DNA of 64,000 nt from Ilumatobacteraceae bacterium (lineage in GTDB: Bacteria; Actinomycetota; Acidimicrobiia; Acidimicrobiales; Ilumatobacteraceae). The position numbers and the translations under genes are program-made. The stretch is taken from positions 3,063,595-3,127,594 of the forward strand of contig JAWPMO010000001.1 of the NCBI GenBank assembly GCA_033344875.1. The letters run 5' to 3'. Shown piece after piece: positions 64,000 through 64,000 of this stretch; the first letter of the stretch is position 1, and each line of letters opens with the position of its first letter. The notes under the pieces were generated by a model. It saw only the letters and a program-made list of their open reading frames with translations, did no database searches and was not told the origin of the DNA.

Positions 64000-64000
64000 G

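Overview
The window is high-GC DNA with tightly packed genes, many GTG starts, ATGA stop/start overlaps and promoters whose -10 box lies 7-8 nt before the start codon (leaderless mRNAs). Gene content (fused caa3 oxidase subunits I/III, CtaG, LLM flavin oxidoreductases, many acyl-CoA synthetases and dehydrogenases, P450s, thiolase-like/DUF35 pairs) points to an actinobacterium. Ilumatobacter-like Acidimicrobiia is my best guess; this is inference, not a database result.

Region 1 (1-10.9 kb) is catabolic. It holds the tail of an acyl-CoA synthetase, a creatininase-family amidohydrolase, a BetB-like aldehyde dehydrogenase, and a divergent homoprotocatechuate (hpa) meta-cleavage cluster. The leftward arm is hpaF-hpaE-hpaH-succinate-semialdehyde dehydrogenase. 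The rightward arm is an HpaG-like hydrolase, hpaR, a P450 and a LigA/LigB extradiol dioxygenase. A 38-bp gap with a perfect palindrome separates the arms.

Region 2 (10.9-16.8 kb, leftward) is a caa3 oxidase operon: coxB with cytochrome c, a coxA-coxC fusion, a small membrane protein, ctaG and an AI-2E-type permease. Region 3 (16.9-26.9 kb) handles galactosides: lacZ, galT, a DeoR regulator, an aldo/keto reductase, an alpha/beta hydrolase, a PhyH-type dioxygenase and a GH36 alpha-galactosidase.

Region 4 (27.0-43.4 kb) is an integrative, probably mobilizable element in the 3' half of tRNA-Ala(TGC). A 52-bp direct repeat bounds it and the intact tRNA is at the right end. It has a tyrosine integrase beside the right att site, an excisionase-like protein, a MobF relaxase-helicase without any type IV secretion genes, two overlapping tyrosine recombinases, an IS110-family insertion with a probable bridge-RNA region, an ECF sigma/membrane sensor/lipoprotein module, a wHTH-nucleotidyltransferase, and a compact three-gene operon built round a TIGR04255-like protein. 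That operon is my best candidate for an undescribed accessory system.

Region 5 (43.4-64 kb) is a CoA-thioester catabolic island for an unidentified, probably cyclic or branched, acid. It contains two thiolase-like/DUF35 pairs, four acyl-CoA dehydrogenases (two adjacent, likely heteromeric), three CoA ligases, a P450, two LLM oxidoreductases, an SDR, a thioesterase, a PPOX flavoprotein and a GntR/FCD regulator. Two decayed loci lie here: a CoA-transferase/nitronate-monooxygenase-like scar next to the tRNA and a broken enoyl-CoA hydratase. Similar TACAATC(T/A)T promoters recur at three starts, suggesting coordinated control.
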